Notes: a model not told the origin generated them from the letters alone. A stretch of 64,000 bases of DNA from Rhodobacter sp. (GCA_027490955.1 JAIXXB010000015.1:1-64000), one strand, 5' to 3'; positions 44,376 to 54,359 are shown, numbered from the stretch's first letter. A program made the numbers and translations.

Positions 44376-46055
44376 CTATCGCTGCGATTCTTTCCAATTC
44401 TGGGCCATCACAGGCTGCAAATTCGATTTTGCCAATCGCTGCCCCAGAATATGATCTGCCGCCTTTTCCCCCACCATAATCGACGGCCCGTTCAAATTGC
44501 CATTGGTGACTTGCGGAAAGATGCTGCTATCGGCCACGCGCAGGCCGTCCACGCCGATCACGCGGCAGTCAGGATCAACCACGGCATTGGGATCATCCGC
44601 ACGCCCCATCCGCGCTGTCCCACAGGGGTGATAGGCGCTTTCGGCATGATCGCGGATAAAGCTGTCAATCTCGTCATCGCTCTGCACCTTTTGGCCGGGC
44701 TGGATTTCGTAATTGACATGCGCGCGCATCGCAGGCTGCGCGAAAATCTCGCGCGTCAGGCGCACAGCTTTGCGAAAATCGCGCCAGTCGCTGTCTTGCG
44801 ACATGTAGTTGAACCGAATGACGGGCGGCGCATCAGGATCGCTGGATCGCAAGGACACCCGCCCGCGCGAGGCCGACCGCATTGGCCCTGTATGCACCTG
44901 AAACCCATGCCCCGCCGCCGATGCCTTGCCATCATAGCGTACGGCAATGGGCAGGAAATGGTACTGAATATCAGGATATTCCACGCCCTTGTCCGAACGG
45001 ATAAAGCCGCAGGCCTCGAACTGGTTGCTGGCCCCCAAACCTTTGCGCGTCAACAGCCATTGCGCGCCAATCAGCGCCTTGCCCCACAGGTTCCAGTATT
45101 TATAAAGCGTGATCGGCTGCTTTGCTGCAAATTGCATATAGATTTCAAGGTGGTCTTGCAAATTGCCGCCCACGCCTGCGCGGTCGGCCACCACATCAAT
45201 GCCGTGCTGTGCCAAATGCGCGGCAGGGCCAATGCCCGACAGCATCAGAAGTTTCGGCGTATTCAGGCTGGAGGCGGCCAAAATCACCTCTGCCCCAGCG
45301 CGCAGCACTTCGATCTGCCCCTTGCGCGCCACTTCCACACCCACGGCGCGCCGCCCCTCCATCACCACGCGGCGGGCAAAGGCGCGCACCAGTCGCACGC
45401 GCCCCGTGGCGATCGCGGGGCGCAGATAGGCCTTTGCGGCAGACCAACGCTCGCCCTTATAGATCGTCGCCTCCATCGCGCCAAAACCTTCTTGCGCGGC
45501 CCCATTGTAATCGGGGGTAACGGGATAGCCCGCCTCGCGGCCCGCTTGGATAAAGGCGTTGAACAATGGGTTGTCGCGCGGCCCGCGCGTGATATGCAGC
45601 GGGCCATTTGTGCCGCGATAGGCCGTATCTGTGCCCGCATCTGACGCGCCATGCCAGCTTTCCATCCGCTGAAAATAGGGCAAGACATCGGCATAGGCCC
45701 AGCCCTGCGCGCCCATCGCATCCCATGTGTCATAATCGCGCGCATGGCCGCGCACATAGACCATGCCGTTGATGCTGCTTGACCCGCCAATCACCCGCCC
45801 GCGCGGCGTGACCAATTGACGCCCGCCCAAATGCGGCTCTGGCTCTGACTTTAGCCCCCAATCATACATGGCCATATTCATCGGATAGGACAGCGCCGCA
45901 GGCATCTGGATAAAGGGGCCCGCATCTGATCCGCCCTCTTCGATCACCAGCACCGATTTGCCCGCTTGGGCCAAACGATAGGCCAGCGCCGAACCTGCGC
46001 TGCCTGACCCAACAATCACATAATCCGCTGTCACATCGCCACCCAATTCGCTCAT
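44376..46055 (-). CDS. betA: Choline dehydrogenase (GMC oxidoreductase)
   Basis: An FAD enzyme that oxidises choline toward betaine aldehyde. It has 559 residues. The FAD motif [19 protein letters not shown] is at the start, GMC signature 1 follows around [19 protein letters not shown], and signature 2 includes [21 protein letters not shown]. The active-site His region [15 protein letters not shown] and the terminal [17 protein letters not shown] are present. Its ATG overlaps the betI stop by four bases. No betB (betaine aldehyde dehydrogenase) or betC lies next to it, so the second step is encoded elsewhere or done by BetA. Confidence 0.95.
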   Translation of the reverse strand: MSELGGDVTADYVIVGSGSAGSALAYRLAQAGKSVLVIEEGGSDAGPFIQMPAALSYPMNMAMYDWGLKSEPEPHLGGRQLVTPRGRVIGGSSSINGMVYVRGHARDYDTWDAMGAQGWAYADVLPYFQRMESWHGASDAGTDTAYRGTNGPLHITRGPRDNPLFNAFIQAGREAGYPVTPDYNGAAQEGFGAMEATIYKGERWSAAKAYLRPAIATGRVRLVRAFARRVVMEGRRAVGVEVARKGQIEVLRAGAEVILAASSLNTPKLLMLSGIGPAAHLAQHGIDVVADRAGVGGNLQDHLEIYMQFAAKQPITLYKYWNLWGKALIGAQWLLTRKGLGASNQFEACGFIRSDKGVEYPDIQYHFLPIAVRYDGKASAAGHGFQVHTGPMRSASRGRVSLRSSDPDAPPVIRFNYMSQDSDWRDFRKAVRLTREIFAQPAMRAHVNYEIQPGQKVQSDDEIDSFIRDHAESAYHPCGTARMGRADDPNAVVDPDCRVIGVDGLRVADSSIFPQVTNGNLNGPSIMVGEKAADHILGQRLAKSNLQPVMAQNWKESQR

Positions 46056-46648
46056 GCCTCACCTTTTGCGAGTTCTGCCGCCAGATAATCCATTGCCATT
46101 GCAACCGCTGCCGCCCCATCAGGCGCGCCCTGTTTCAGCGCCTCGCGCAGGTAAAGCCCGTCGATCAGCGCGCCAAGACCTGCGGCGATTCCCCCTGCCC
46201 GCGCGCCCGCCAATGGGCGCAGGCCCACCACCAAATTGCTGTGCAAACGGCGTTGATAAATGGCCAGCAAACGCTTGGCCGCAGGCACAGTCTGGGCCAA
46301 AACCCAAAAGTTCAGCCAAGCGCCCACCACATCGCGGCGAAAATTCATCGGCGAGAAAGACGCAACCAGCACCGCGCGCACCCGCGCCTGCGGGCCAGTG
46401 GATGGCCCTTCGCTGGCCGCAATTGCCCCGCGCACTTCGGCACCATAAACCGCCATCAATTGGCGCATCGCGGCCAAGAAAATCTCTTCTTTGCTGCCGA
46501 AATAATGATGCGCCAGCGCCGAGGACATGCCCGCGCGCCGCGCGATTTGCGCCACAGTCACATCCAAACTGCCTTTTTGCCCGATTTCAACAATCGTAGC
46601 GTTGACGAGCGCCGCCTTTCGGATAGGCTCCATTCCAAGTTTCGGCAT
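46052..46648 (-). CDS. betI: Choline-responsive TetR-family repressor BetI
   Basis: A 198-residue TetR-type repressor. The N-terminal [23 protein letters not shown] is typical of BetI, with the helix-turn-helix [27 protein letters not shown]. It is expected to repress choline uptake and oxidation until choline is present. It is divergent from choX, and a palindrome in the shared promoter (46698-46717) is a good candidate operator. The ATG at 46648 matches the family; longer frames upstream are not used. Confidence 0.94.
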   Translation of the reverse strand: MPKLGMEPIRKAALVNATIVEIGQKGSLDVTVAQIARRAGMSSALAHHYFGSKEEIFLAAMRQLMAVYGAEVRGAIAASEGPSTGPQARVRAVLVASFSPMNFRRDVVGAWLNFWVLAQTVPAAKRLLAIYQRRLHSNLVVGLRPLAGARAGGIAAGLGALIDGLYLREALKQGAPDGAAAVAMAMDYLAAELAKGEA

Positions 46649-46697
46649 TTTGCACTGGCCCCAAAGATTTTTCTTGCCAAACGCAAGGTGTCCGAAG

Positions 46698-46717
46698 TTT
46701 ATTGACTCGTCAATCAA
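46698..46717. promoter_or_regulatory. Candidate BetI operator
   Basis: A palindrome with core ATTGAC-TC-GTCAAT, extended to 9-bp arms with one mismatch, lies between the divergent betI and choX starts. It is 49 bases from the betI ATG and 33 from the choX ATG, so one repressor could control both directions. Confidence 0.7.
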
Positions 46718-46750
46718 GAATAAATGACACCACAAAACAGGGAGACCACC

Positions 46751-47680
46751 ATGTCACGCCGCACCGCACTTCTTGCCACTGCTGTGGCTTTCGCCTTTGT
46801 AGGCACTGCCCATGCTGAAGGCTGCGATAAAGTTGTATTCTCGGATGTGGGTTGGACGGATATCACCGCCACCACCGCCGCCACCACATTGGTTTTGGAA
46901 GCTTTGGGATACGAGACAGAGACCAAAGTTCTGTCCGTTCCTGTCACCTACACGGGCCTTGCCGAAGGCGATGTTGATGTGTTCTTGGGCAACTGGATGC
47001 CCACGATGGAGGCCGATATTGCCCCGCACCGCGATGCAGGCAAGGTGGAAACTGTGCGCACCAATCTAGAGGGCGCAAAATACACCCTCGCCACCAATGA
47101 GGCAGGCGCGGCATTGGGAATCAAAGATTTCAAAGATATCGCAGCGAACAAAGACGCGCTGGAAGGCAAGATTTATGGCATCGAGCCTGGCAATGACGGC
47201 AACCGCATCATCATGGACATGATTTCAAGCGGCCCATTTGGTTTGGACGGGTTTGAAATTGTCGAAAGTTCCGAAGCAGGCATGTTGGCCGAAGTGGCCA
47301 ACAAAGACGGCGATAGCAAGCCGATCGTGTTCTTGGGCTGGGAACCGCACCCGATGAACGCCAACTTTAAGATGACATATCTGACGGGCGGCGATGATTA
47401 CTTTGGCCCCAATTTGGGCGGCGCGGTGGTGGATACCAATGTGCGTGCAGGCTATGTGGCCGAATGCCCCAACACGGGCAAATTGCTGCAAAATCTGGTC
47501 TTCTCGCTGCCCATGGAAAATGAAATCATGGGCGCGATCCTCAATGACGGCACCGACCCGCGCGATGCTGCCAAAACATGGCTGGCCGCAAATCCTGCGA
47601 CATGGGAGCCTTGGCTGGACGGCGTGACCACCAAAGACGGCGGGGATGCAAAGGCTGCTGTCGCCGCTGCCCTGCAATAA
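46751..47680 (+). CDS. choX: Choline ABC transporter, periplasmic binding protein
   Basis: High-affinity choline-binding protein, 309 residues. The signal peptide MSRRTALLATAVAFAFVGTAHA is followed by the OpuAC-type fold: KVVFSDVGWTDITATTAATTL, then DVDVFLGNWMPTM, GIEPGNDGNRI and FLGWEPHPMN, where Trp and Asp residues form the aromatic cage. GGGAG precedes the ATG at 46751. It heads choXWV. A double-hairpin element between it and choW probably keeps binding-protein expression above permease expression. Confidence 0.95.
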   Translation: MSRRTALLATAVAFAFVGTAHAEGCDKVVFSDVGWTDITATTAATTLVLEALGYETETKVLSVPVTYTGLAEGDVDVFLGNWMPTMEADIAPHRDAGKVETVRTNLEGAKYTLATNEAGAALGIKDFKDIAANKDALEGKIYGIEPGNDGNRIIMDMISSGPFGLDGFEIVESSEAGMLAEVANKDGDSKPIVFLGWEPHPMNANFKMTYLTGGDDYFGPNLGGAVVDTNVRAGYVAECPNTGKLLQNLVFSLPMENEIMGAILNDGTDPRDAAKTWLAANPATWEPWLDGVTTKDGGDAKAAVAAALQ

Positions 47681-47706
47681 GGCCCGCGCGCAGCGATAGG
47701 GTGCAA

Positions 47707-47791
47707 GGGGCTTTGCGCCCCAAGCGCGGCAGGGACAAATGCCCTTGCCGCGCTTGCCCGCAGGATATTTTTGCCAATATGAAAGCAGAAG
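47707..47791 (-). repeat. Extragenic double-hairpin element, copy C, between choX and choW
   Basis: A GGGGC-TTTGC-GCCCC hairpin is followed by a 14-bp hairpin (CAAGCGCGGCAGGG and its complement, with one bulge), then CAGGATATTTTTGCCAATAT. In mRNA of choXWV these stems would lie directly after the choX stop. Confidence 0.75.
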
Positions 47792-47803
47792 GGCGGCGCG
47801 GCG

Positions 47804-48640
47804 ATGGAGTGGATCACCGATCAAAAAATCCCTGTCGGAAAACTGGCGAAATTCATCTTTGACTGGATGAAAGAGCATCTTTCGGGTGTATTTGATGTCA
47901 TCTCCATCGGGATGGAGGCGATGATTGCGGCGATTTTATGGGTGCTGCAAGGGCCAAGCCCCTTTGTAATTATTGCCGCCTTTGTGGCGCTGGCATGGGT
48001 TTTGCAGCGCAGTTGGCGGCTGTGTATTGGCGTGTGCCTTGGGTTTTTGTTCATTTTGAACCAAGGCTATTGGGAAGAAACCACCGAAAGCCTGACCTTG
48101 ATCTTGTCATCTTGCGTGGTCTGTATGGGGCTGGGCGTGCCTATTGGCATTGCCGCAGCGCATCGCCCGCGCCTCTATGCGGCGCTATCGCCCGTGCTGG
48201 ATTTGATGCAGACCCTGCCGACCTTTGTGTATTTGATCCCTGCGATCGTGTTCTTTGGCCTTGGCACTGTGCCTGGTCTGATTGCCACTGTGATCTTTGT
48301 GCTGCCCGCCCCCATTCGCCTGACGCAACTGGGCATCTCCTCGACCCCCGTCGCGCTGATCGAGGCCGCGATGGCCTTTGGCGCGACCCCACGGCAAAAG
48401 CTGTGGAAGGTTGAATTGCCCTATGCGCTGCCGCAAATCATGGTGGGGCTGAACCAAACCATCATGCTGTCGCTGTCGATGGTGGTGATTGCGGCGCTGG
48501 TCGGGGCCAATGGTCTGGGCGTGCCTGTGATCCGCGCGCTGAACACAGTGAACACGGCGCTTGGGTTTGAATCGGGCTTTATCATTGTTGTGGTGGCGAT
48601 TTTGCTGGATCGCACGCTGCGTTTGGGGGGCAAGCGATGA
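47804..48640 (+). CDS. choW: Choline ABC transporter, permease
   Basis: Inner-membrane permease, 278 residues with six or seven helices. The ProW/OpuAB-type permease loop is in SPVLDLMQTLPTFVYLIPAIVFFG and EAAMAFGATPRQKLWKVELPYALPQIMVGLNQ (E-A-x(3)-G-x(9)-P). It starts WITDQKIPVGKLAKFIFDWM. Its last codons overlap choV by four bases. It follows choX after a 123-base gap that contains hairpins. Confidence 0.95.
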   Translation: MEWITDQKIPVGKLAKFIFDWMKEHLSGVFDVISIGMEAMIAAILWVLQGPSPFVIIAAFVALAWVLQRSWRLCIGVCLGFLFILNQGYWEETTESLTLILSSCVVCMGLGVPIGIAAAHRPRLYAALSPVLDLMQTLPTFVYLIPAIVFFGLGTVPGLIATVIFVLPAPIRLTQLGISSTPVALIEAAMAFGATPRQKLWKVELPYALPQIMVGLNQTIMLSLSMVVIAALVGANGLGVPVIRALNTVNTALGFESGFIIVVVAILLDRTLRLGGKR

Positions 48641-49689
48641 CCATCACCCATGATCCAAAAGACACCGCAGGGCTTGCCGTGCGTTTTGACAATGTCTCGA
48701 TCGTCTTTGGCGATGCGCCAGAGCGCGCCCTGCCTTTGATGGATCAGGGCCTGTCGCGCGCCGAGATTCAAGAGGCCACCGCCCAAGTTTTGGGCGTGCA
48801 TAATTGCTCGCTAGAGGTCAGCGAAGGCGAGATTTTGGTGCTGATGGGCCTGTCGGGCAGTGGCAAATCCACGCTTTTGCGCGCGGTCAATGGGCTGAAC
48901 CCTGTTTGCCGTGGTAAGGTCGAGGTCTGCGATGGTAATGTCATGGTCGATGCCACCCATGCCCCAGCCGAGACGTTGCGCCGCATTCGCCAGCACCGCG
49001 TTTCCATGGTGTTTCAACAATTTGGCCTGTTGCCATGGCGCAGCGTGCGCGAAAACGTCGGCCTTGGGCTGGAACTGGCGGGGCTGCCCGAGGCCCAGCG
49101 CCGCCCGCGCGTGGATGCGCAATTGGCCCTCGTCAACCTAACCCAATGGGCCGACCGCAAGGTTGGAGAGCTGTCGGGCGGGATGCAACAGCGCGTGGGC
49201 CTTGCCCGCGCCTTTGCCACCGAAGCGCCGATTTTGCTGATGGACGAGCCGTTTTCGGCGCTGGATCCGCTGATCCGCGCCCGCCTGCAAGACGAGCTTT
49301 TGGATTTGCAATCATCCCTAAAGCGCACCATCATTTTTGTCAGCCATGATCTGGACGAGGCGTTTAAACTGGGCAATCGCATTGCCCTGATGGAAGGTGG
49401 GCGCATTGTGCAAATCGGCACGGCGCGCGAGATTATCGCCAATCCCGTGTCGGATTACGTGGCCGATTTCGTCGCCCATATGAACCCGATGGCCGTGCTG
49501 CGCGCGGCTGATGTGATGCAGGCGGGCGCATCCAGCGGGGCGGCGATTGATGCCGATGCCCCTGTCAAACAGGCGATGGAGATGATCGCAGGCGGCGCGG
49601 GCGAGCTGTGCGTGATGCGCGCAGGTCAGCCCGTGGGCGTGATCACATCGGCGCATTTGCTGGCGCGGCTGGTCAAACCCCGCGCCTAA
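48637..49689 (+). CDS. choV: Choline ABC transporter, ATPase
   Basis: ATPase of the ProV/OpuAA type, 350 residues. Walker A GLSGSGKSTLL near residue 71, LSGGMQQRVGLARAFA, Walker B ILLMDEPFSALDPL and SHDLDEA are clear. The N-terminal extension (about 40 residues, FGDAPERALPLMDQGLSRAEIQ) is typical of choline/glycine-betaine transporters. The C-terminal ~70 residues are a partial CBS-like domain. The start overlaps choW by four bases. Convergent with the exported protein at 49696, six bases away. Confidence 0.95.
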   Translation: MTITHDPKDTAGLAVRFDNVSIVFGDAPERALPLMDQGLSRAEIQEATAQVLGVHNCSLEVSEGEILVLMGLSGSGKSTLLRAVNGLNPVCRGKVEVCDGNVMVDATHAPAETLRRIRQHRVSMVFQQFGLLPWRSVRENVGLGLELAGLPEAQRRPRVDAQLALVNLTQWADRKVGELSGGMQQRVGLARAFATEAPILLMDEPFSALDPLIRARLQDELLDLQSSLKRTIIFVSHDLDEAFKLGNRIALMEGGRIVQIGTAREIIANPVSDYVADFVAHMNPMAVLRAADVMQAGASSGAAIDADAPVKQAMEMIAGGAGELCVMRAGQPVGVITSAHLLARLVKPRA

Positions 49690-49695
49690 GCTGCA

Positions 49696-50304
49696 TTATT
49701 GCACGCGTGTGTAATCCACCACGCCCCATGCCCCCGACACATCGCGCAGCGATAGGGTCTGCGCATCGATATATTCGATCACGCGGCAGCCATCGGCCTC
49801 GGGGTCATCGCCCAAACGATACAGCGACAAAACCGTGCCTTGATGCACCGTGCCGTCTGCACAGCTTTCGCCTGCCACCAGCGCAAAGCTATCGCCCAAT
49901 TCACCCGTCACCCATTCTTGCATTTCCAGCCCGACAAAGCGGATGAAATAGGGCGTGTCTTCGCCCACAGGGGCCCAATCGCCCTGCAGGGCCTGCAAAT
50001 TGCCTTCGTGGATATTCTGGGCCGCCTGCGCCTTGCGCAACACAATCTCGGCCGAGGCATCGCCCATGTTTTGCAGCGCGCCCGTTATGGTGACGGCGCT
50101 GATATCGGGCAGGCTTTGCAGGATTTTCAGCGCGGCAGGATCGCTGTCTGCGGTGGTCCACAGCGCATAGCCGCCCAAGGCAATTTGGCAGCCCGCATCA
50201 TCGCAAGAAATCTTCCAGCCTGTATCGGTGATCTCTTCGGCACGGCTGGGGCCAGCGGCAAGGCTGGCAAGGGTCAGCAAAACGGCAAGGGGGCTGATAC
50301 GCAT
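49696..50304 (-). CDS. Exported protein of unknown function downstream of topA
   Basis: A 202-residue exported protein; family not recognised. The signal peptide is MRISPLAVLLTLASLAAGPSRA. The mature part has four cysteines (ISCDDAGCQ, ESCADG, DGCRVIEY) and few charged repeats. The start lies three bases after the topA stop on the same strand, so it is probably co-transcribed with topA. This is not a known functional link. Confidence 0.7.
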   Translation of the reverse strand: MRISPLAVLLTLASLAAGPSRAEEITDTGWKISCDDAGCQIALGGYALWTTADSDPAALKILQSLPDISAVTITGALQNMGDASAEIVLRKAQAAQNIHEGNLQALQGDWAPVGEDTPYFIRFVGLEMQEWVTGELGDSFALVAGESCADGTVHQGTVLSLYRLGDDPEADGCRVIEYIDAQTLSLRDVSGAWGVVDYTRVQ

Positions 50305-50307
50305 ACA

Positions 50308-52983
50308 TCACTCCGTCAGGGGGCCGCTATCCTTTGCAGCGGGTTTGGTTGCTTTGGCACTGCTTGGCTTTTTCGCGGCAGGCTTTTTCGCGGCAGGCTT
50401 TTTCGCAGCATCTTTCGCCGCAGGCTTTTTCGCGGCAGACTTGGCCGCAGGTGTCTTGGCCGCGGTTTTGCTGGCGGCTGCTTTGGGTGCGGCTTTTGCG
50501 GCGGCAGGCTTTTTACCGCCGCCCTTTTTGCCGATTTTTTCTGCAATCAGCGCCAGTGCTTCCTCTAGGGTGATTGACTCGACACTCACCTCTTTGGGCA
50601 GGGTGGCATTGACCTTGGCCCATTTGACATAGGGGCCATATTTGCCCTCCATCACCTGCACAAACCCGCCTGCGGGATGTGTGCCCAACTCGCGCAGGGG
50701 TGGGGCCGCCGTGCCGCCGCGCCGCCCTGCCAGCTTTTGCGCCAGCACTTCGACAGCGCGGTTCATGCCAATGGTGAACACGTCTTCGACATCGGGCAGG
50801 TTCGCATAAAGCGCCCCATGCTTGATATAGGGGCCAAAGCGGCCAATCGCCGCCTCGACAGGTTGGCCATCATCGGGATGAGAACCCACCAATCGCGGCA
50901 AGGTCAAAAGTTCGATCGCGCGCTCCAGCGTCAGGCTTTCTGCGGCCCAAGTTTTCGGCAGGCTGGCGCGGGGCGGTTTTGGGTTGTCCGCAGTGGCCTC
51001 GCCCTTTTGCACATAGGGGCCAAAACGCCCCGCGCGCAGCGAAATTTCCACCCCATCGGCATCTGCGCCCAAAACGCGCCCATCCACCGATCCGCCCTCT
51101 TCACCCGAAATTGGGCGGGTATAGCGACAGTCAGGATAATTGCCGCAGCCAATAAAGGCCCCCCCCGTGCGCGAGGTTTTCAGATGCAGCCGCCCCGACC
51201 CGCAGGTCTGGCAAATGCGCGGATCGCTGCCATCTTCGCGCAGCGGATACAGATGCGGGGATAAAAACTCGTCAATCTTATCCAGCACTTCGCCAATGCG
51301 CAGATCAGCCGTATCGGCAATAGCGGCCGAGAAATCGCGCCAAAACTGCCGCAACACGCCCTTGTAATCGCGCGTGCCCGCCGAGACATCGTCAAGCTGG
51401 CTTTCCAAATCGGCGGTGAAATCATATTCCACATAGCGGCGGAAAAAATTCGTCAAAAACGCCGTAACGAGCCGCCCCTTATCTTCGGGAATCAGGCGGT
51501 TTTTTTCCTTTTTCACATATTCGCGGTCAACAATGGTTGAAAGAACCGATGCATAGGTCGAAGGCCGCCCAATGCCCAATTCCTCCATCCGTTTGACCAA
51601 AGTCGCTTCGGAATAGCGCGGCGGCGCTTGGGTGAAATGCTGCGCTTCGGTGACAGATTGTTTGGCCACCGCTTCGCCCTGCATCAATTGAGGCAGGCGC
51701 GCCTCGTCTTCGTCTTCGTCATCGCGGCCTTCATCATAGACCTTTAGGAACCCGTCAAACAGCACAACCTGCCCGCTGGCGCGCAGCACCACCGCCCCGT
51801 CTGCGCTGGCCAGATCCACGGCAGTACGCTCTAGCCGCGCGCTGGCCATTTGGCTGGCAATCGTGCGCTTCCAGATCAAATCATAGAGGCGGCGCTGATC
51901 GCCGTCTGAAATGCCCAAATCGCCCTCGGCCATGTTCATGTCGGTGGGGCGGATACATTCATGCGCTTCCTGCGCATTCTTGGCCTTGTTTTTATACAGG
52001 CGCGGCTGTTCGGGCACATAGCTTGCGCCAAAGCGTGCCGCAATCGCGCCGCGCGCTGCCGCCACCGCTTCGGGGGCCATGTCAATGCCATCGGTGCGCA
52101 TATAGGTGATATGCCCCGCCTCATACAGGCGCTGCGCCGCCGACATGCAGGCCTTGGCCCCCATGCCAAACTTGCGGGATGCTTCCTGTTGCAAGGTGCT
52201 GGTCATAAAGGGCGGGTAAGGGTTGCGCGATGCGGGCTTGGCTTCGACCGATTGCACTGTCAAATCTCGCTTGCGCACCGCCGTTGCCGCCAAATCGGCC
52301 GCCTCGGCGCTGGCAATGTCAAATTTATCCAGCTTTTTGCCCGCCAGATGGGTCAGTTTTGCGGCAAAGCTTTGCCCGCGCGGCGTGGTCAGCAGCGCGG
52401 TGACGGACCAGAATTCGCGCGCGCGAAAGGCTTCGATCTCCATCTCGCGGTCAACGATCAGCCGCAGGCACACCGATTGCACCCGCCCTGCCGACCGCGA
52501 GCCTGGCAGCTTGCGCCACAGCACGGGGGAAAGGTTAAACCCCACCAGATAATCCAGCGCACGGCGGGCCAAATAGGCATCGACCAGCGGCATATCCACT
52601 TGGCGCGGATGTTTCATCGCCTCGGTCACGGCATCTTTGGTGATGGCGTTAAACGTCACGCGCGAGACGGTCTTGCCCTTTTTCAGGCTGCTGTGCAGCG
52701 CCTCTTGCAAATGCCACGAAATCGCCTCGCCTTCGCGGTCAGGGTCGGTTGCAAGGATCAACTCATTGTCGGTTTTCAGCGCCTCGGCAATGGCGCGGAC
52801 ATGCTTTTTGCTGTCGGCCGCCACTTCCCATAGCATTTCAAAATCATTCTCGGTGTCCACCGACCCATCTTTGGGCGGCAAATCGCGCACATGGCCAAAA
52901 CTGGCCAAAACCGTATAGTTCGGGCCAAGGTATTTGTTGATTGTTTTGGCTTTGGCAGGAGATTCTACAACGACAACGGGCAT
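50308..52983 (-). CDS. topA: DNA topoisomerase I
   Basis: Relaxes negative supercoils. It has 891 residues. The N-terminal toprim region is PVVVVESPAKAKTINKYLG, with DPDREGEAISWHL nearby. The catalytic tyrosine block reads GHITYMRTDG. Zinc-finger-type segments follow (ICQTCGSGRLHLKTSRTGGAFIGCGNYPDC), then several TopA C-terminal repeats with GRFGPYIKHG and GKYGPYVKWA. The final ~75 residues are Lys/Ala/Pro-rich (AAKKPAAKKPAAKK-type), a basic tail that probably binds DNA. It is in a convergent-free block with the exported protein downstream. Confidence 0.97.
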   Translation of the reverse strand: MPVVVVESPAKAKTINKYLGPNYTVLASFGHVRDLPPKDGSVDTENDFEMLWEVAADSKKHVRAIAEALKTDNELILATDPDREGEAISWHLQEALHSSLKKGKTVSRVTFNAITKDAVTEAMKHPRQVDMPLVDAYLARRALDYLVGFNLSPVLWRKLPGSRSAGRVQSVCLRLIVDREMEIEAFRAREFWSVTALLTTPRGQSFAAKLTHLAGKKLDKFDIASAEAADLAATAVRKRDLTVQSVEAKPASRNPYPPFMTSTLQQEASRKFGMGAKACMSAAQRLYEAGHITYMRTDGIDMAPEAVAAARGAIAARFGASYVPEQPRLYKNKAKNAQEAHECIRPTDMNMAEGDLGISDGDQRRLYDLIWKRTIASQMASARLERTAVDLASADGAVVLRASGQVVLFDGFLKVYDEGRDDEDEDEARLPQLMQGEAVAKQSVTEAQHFTQAPPRYSEATLVKRMEELGIGRPSTYASVLSTIVDREYVKKEKNRLIPEDKGRLVTAFLTNFFRRYVEYDFTADLESQLDDVSAGTRDYKGVLRQFWRDFSAAIADTADLRIGEVLDKIDEFLSPHLYPLREDGSDPRICQTCGSGRLHLKTSRTGGAFIGCGNYPDCRYTRPISGEEGGSVDGRVLGADADGVEISLRAGRFGPYVQKGEATADNPKPPRASLPKTWAAESLTLERAIELLTLPRLVGSHPDDGQPVEAAIGRFGPYIKHGALYANLPDVEDVFTIGMNRAVEVLAQKLAGRRGGTAAPPLRELGTHPAGGFVQVMEGKYGPYVKWAKVNATLPKEVSVESITLEEALALIAEKIGKKGGGKKPAAAKAAPKAAASKTAAKTPAAKSAAKKPAAKDAAKKPAAKKPAAKKPSSAKATKPAAKDSGPLTE

Positions 52984-53114
52984 ATTTTTCCCTAACTATG
53001 GGCGGCGACTGACAGAGGCTGGAAGCAGCGCACGCAGCATCACAGCATGTGCTGCGCGTGCCGCGCTTGTCAACCATAGCTTGGCGCGATGTCAATGATG
53101 CAGATCGCCAAACC

Positions 53115-54302
53115 CTAGTTCAACCGCGAGATCAGCCCCCCCGCATGGCGCTGAATATGCCCGTCCAGTTCCAGCGCGACCAGCGCAGGCCCAATCTGCG
53201 CCCCTGCAAGGCCAACATCGCGCAGCAATTGGTCTTCGGCCACGGGGCTGGGGCCAAGGCGCGATAAGATCTGCGCATGCAGGGCGTGGGTCTCGCGCAA
53301 AGGGCGGGGTGGGGGGGCGTGTGGGGGGGCATATGTTGCGCCCGCTGGGGCTGGCGCAACTGACGGTGCAGCATCCATTGGCGCGGCAGGTTTGGGCGCG
53401 GCAGGTTTGGGGGCCGTTGCGGCTGGCGGCAGGCCCAGCGCCTCGATCACATCGGCGCTGCTGCGCACCAAAACGGCCCCATCGCGGATCAGCCCATTGC
53501 AGCCCGCTGCCCGCGCGTCAAACGGATGGCCTGGCACGGCCAGCACATCGCGCCCCAAATCCGCAGCGTCGCGCGCGGTGATCAAACTGCCCGATTTTGC
53601 CGCGGCCTCGACCACCACCACCGCGCGGGCCAGCCCCGCCACAATGCGGTTGCGCTGCGGGAAATGGCGCGCTTGGGGTTGCAATCCGAAGGCATGCTCG
53701 GACAGGCGCAGCCCCTGCGCGCCGATGGCATCGCACAGCTTTGCGTTTTCTTCGGGATAAACCACATCCAGCCCGCCCGCCTGCACGGCAATCGTGCCTG
53801 TGTCCAGTGCCGCCTCATGCGCGGCGGCGTCAATCCCGCGCGCAAGGCCCGATACAACCACTTGCCCCGCCGCGCCCAAACCCGCCGCCAGCGCGCGCGC
53901 CATGCGCAGCCCAAGGCTAGAGGCATTGCGCGCGCCCACCAGCGCCACGGCAGGGCGCGCAAGCAGCCCCAGATCGCCCAGCGCCCACAGCAAAGGCGGC
54001 GCGTCCGCCATGTCCATCAGCGCTGCAGGGTAATCGCCCTGCCCCCAAAGCAGCAGCTTTGCGCCCAGCGCCCTGCCCCGCGCCGCCTCGGCCCGCACCA
54101 CGCCAATGGGGCAGATTTCATACTGCGCAACCCCCGCCGCCGCCGCAATTTCGGGCAAGGCGGCCAATGCCGCCGCGGCAGAGCCATGTTCGCGCATCAG
54201 GCGATGAAATGTCGCAGGCCCCACACGGCGGCAGCGCGCCAACTGCATCCAGTCCAGCGCCGTCTCGGCCAGATCATCACCTTTTTGCCGCACCACCGAC
54301 AT
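53115..54302 (-). CDS. dprA: DNA-processing protein DprA
   Basis: Loads RecA on incoming single-stranded DNA in natural transformation and is needed in recipients of gene transfer agent DNA in Rhodobacter. It has 395 residues. The Rossmann-like core includes VALVGARNASSLGLRMARALA, VVSGLARGIDAAAHEAAL, AVQAGGLDVVYPEEN, PQRNRIVAGLARAVVVVEAAAKSGSLITA and AVPGHPFD. A Pro/Ala-rich linker (about 290-335) precedes a winged-helix-like C-terminus. Two overlapping TTAA-N7-TTAAC sites lie about 58 bases upstream of the ATG. Confidence 0.95.
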   Translation of the reverse strand: MSVVRQKGDDLAETALDWMQLARCRRVGPATFHRLMREHGSAAAALAALPEIAAAAGVAQYEICPIGVVRAEAARGRALGAKLLLWGQGDYPAALMDMADAPPLLWALGDLGLLARPAVALVGARNASSLGLRMARALAAGLGAAGQVVVSGLARGIDAAAHEAALDTGTIAVQAGGLDVVYPEENAKLCDAIGAQGLRLSEHAFGLQPQARHFPQRNRIVAGLARAVVVVEAAAKSGSLITARDAADLGRDVLAVPGHPFDARAAGCNGLIRDGAVLVRSSADVIEALGLPPAATAPKPAAPKPAAPMDAAPSVAPAPAGATYAPPHAPPPRPLRETHALHAQILSRLGPSPVAEDQLLRDVGLAGAQIGPALVALELDGHIQRHAGGLISRLN

Positions 54303-54359
54303 CCTTTAGAATCACCACAGCGCCCCGCGCCTTGCCCGCCAACCCTGCCCCGCCCAAGG

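Noticed and set aside
44377-49760. Recurring GCAGCGATAGGG near 44380, 47690 and 49745 as a repeat family.
   Set aside because: Two of the copies are coding and only about 12 bases match; it may be chance in GC-rich DNA.
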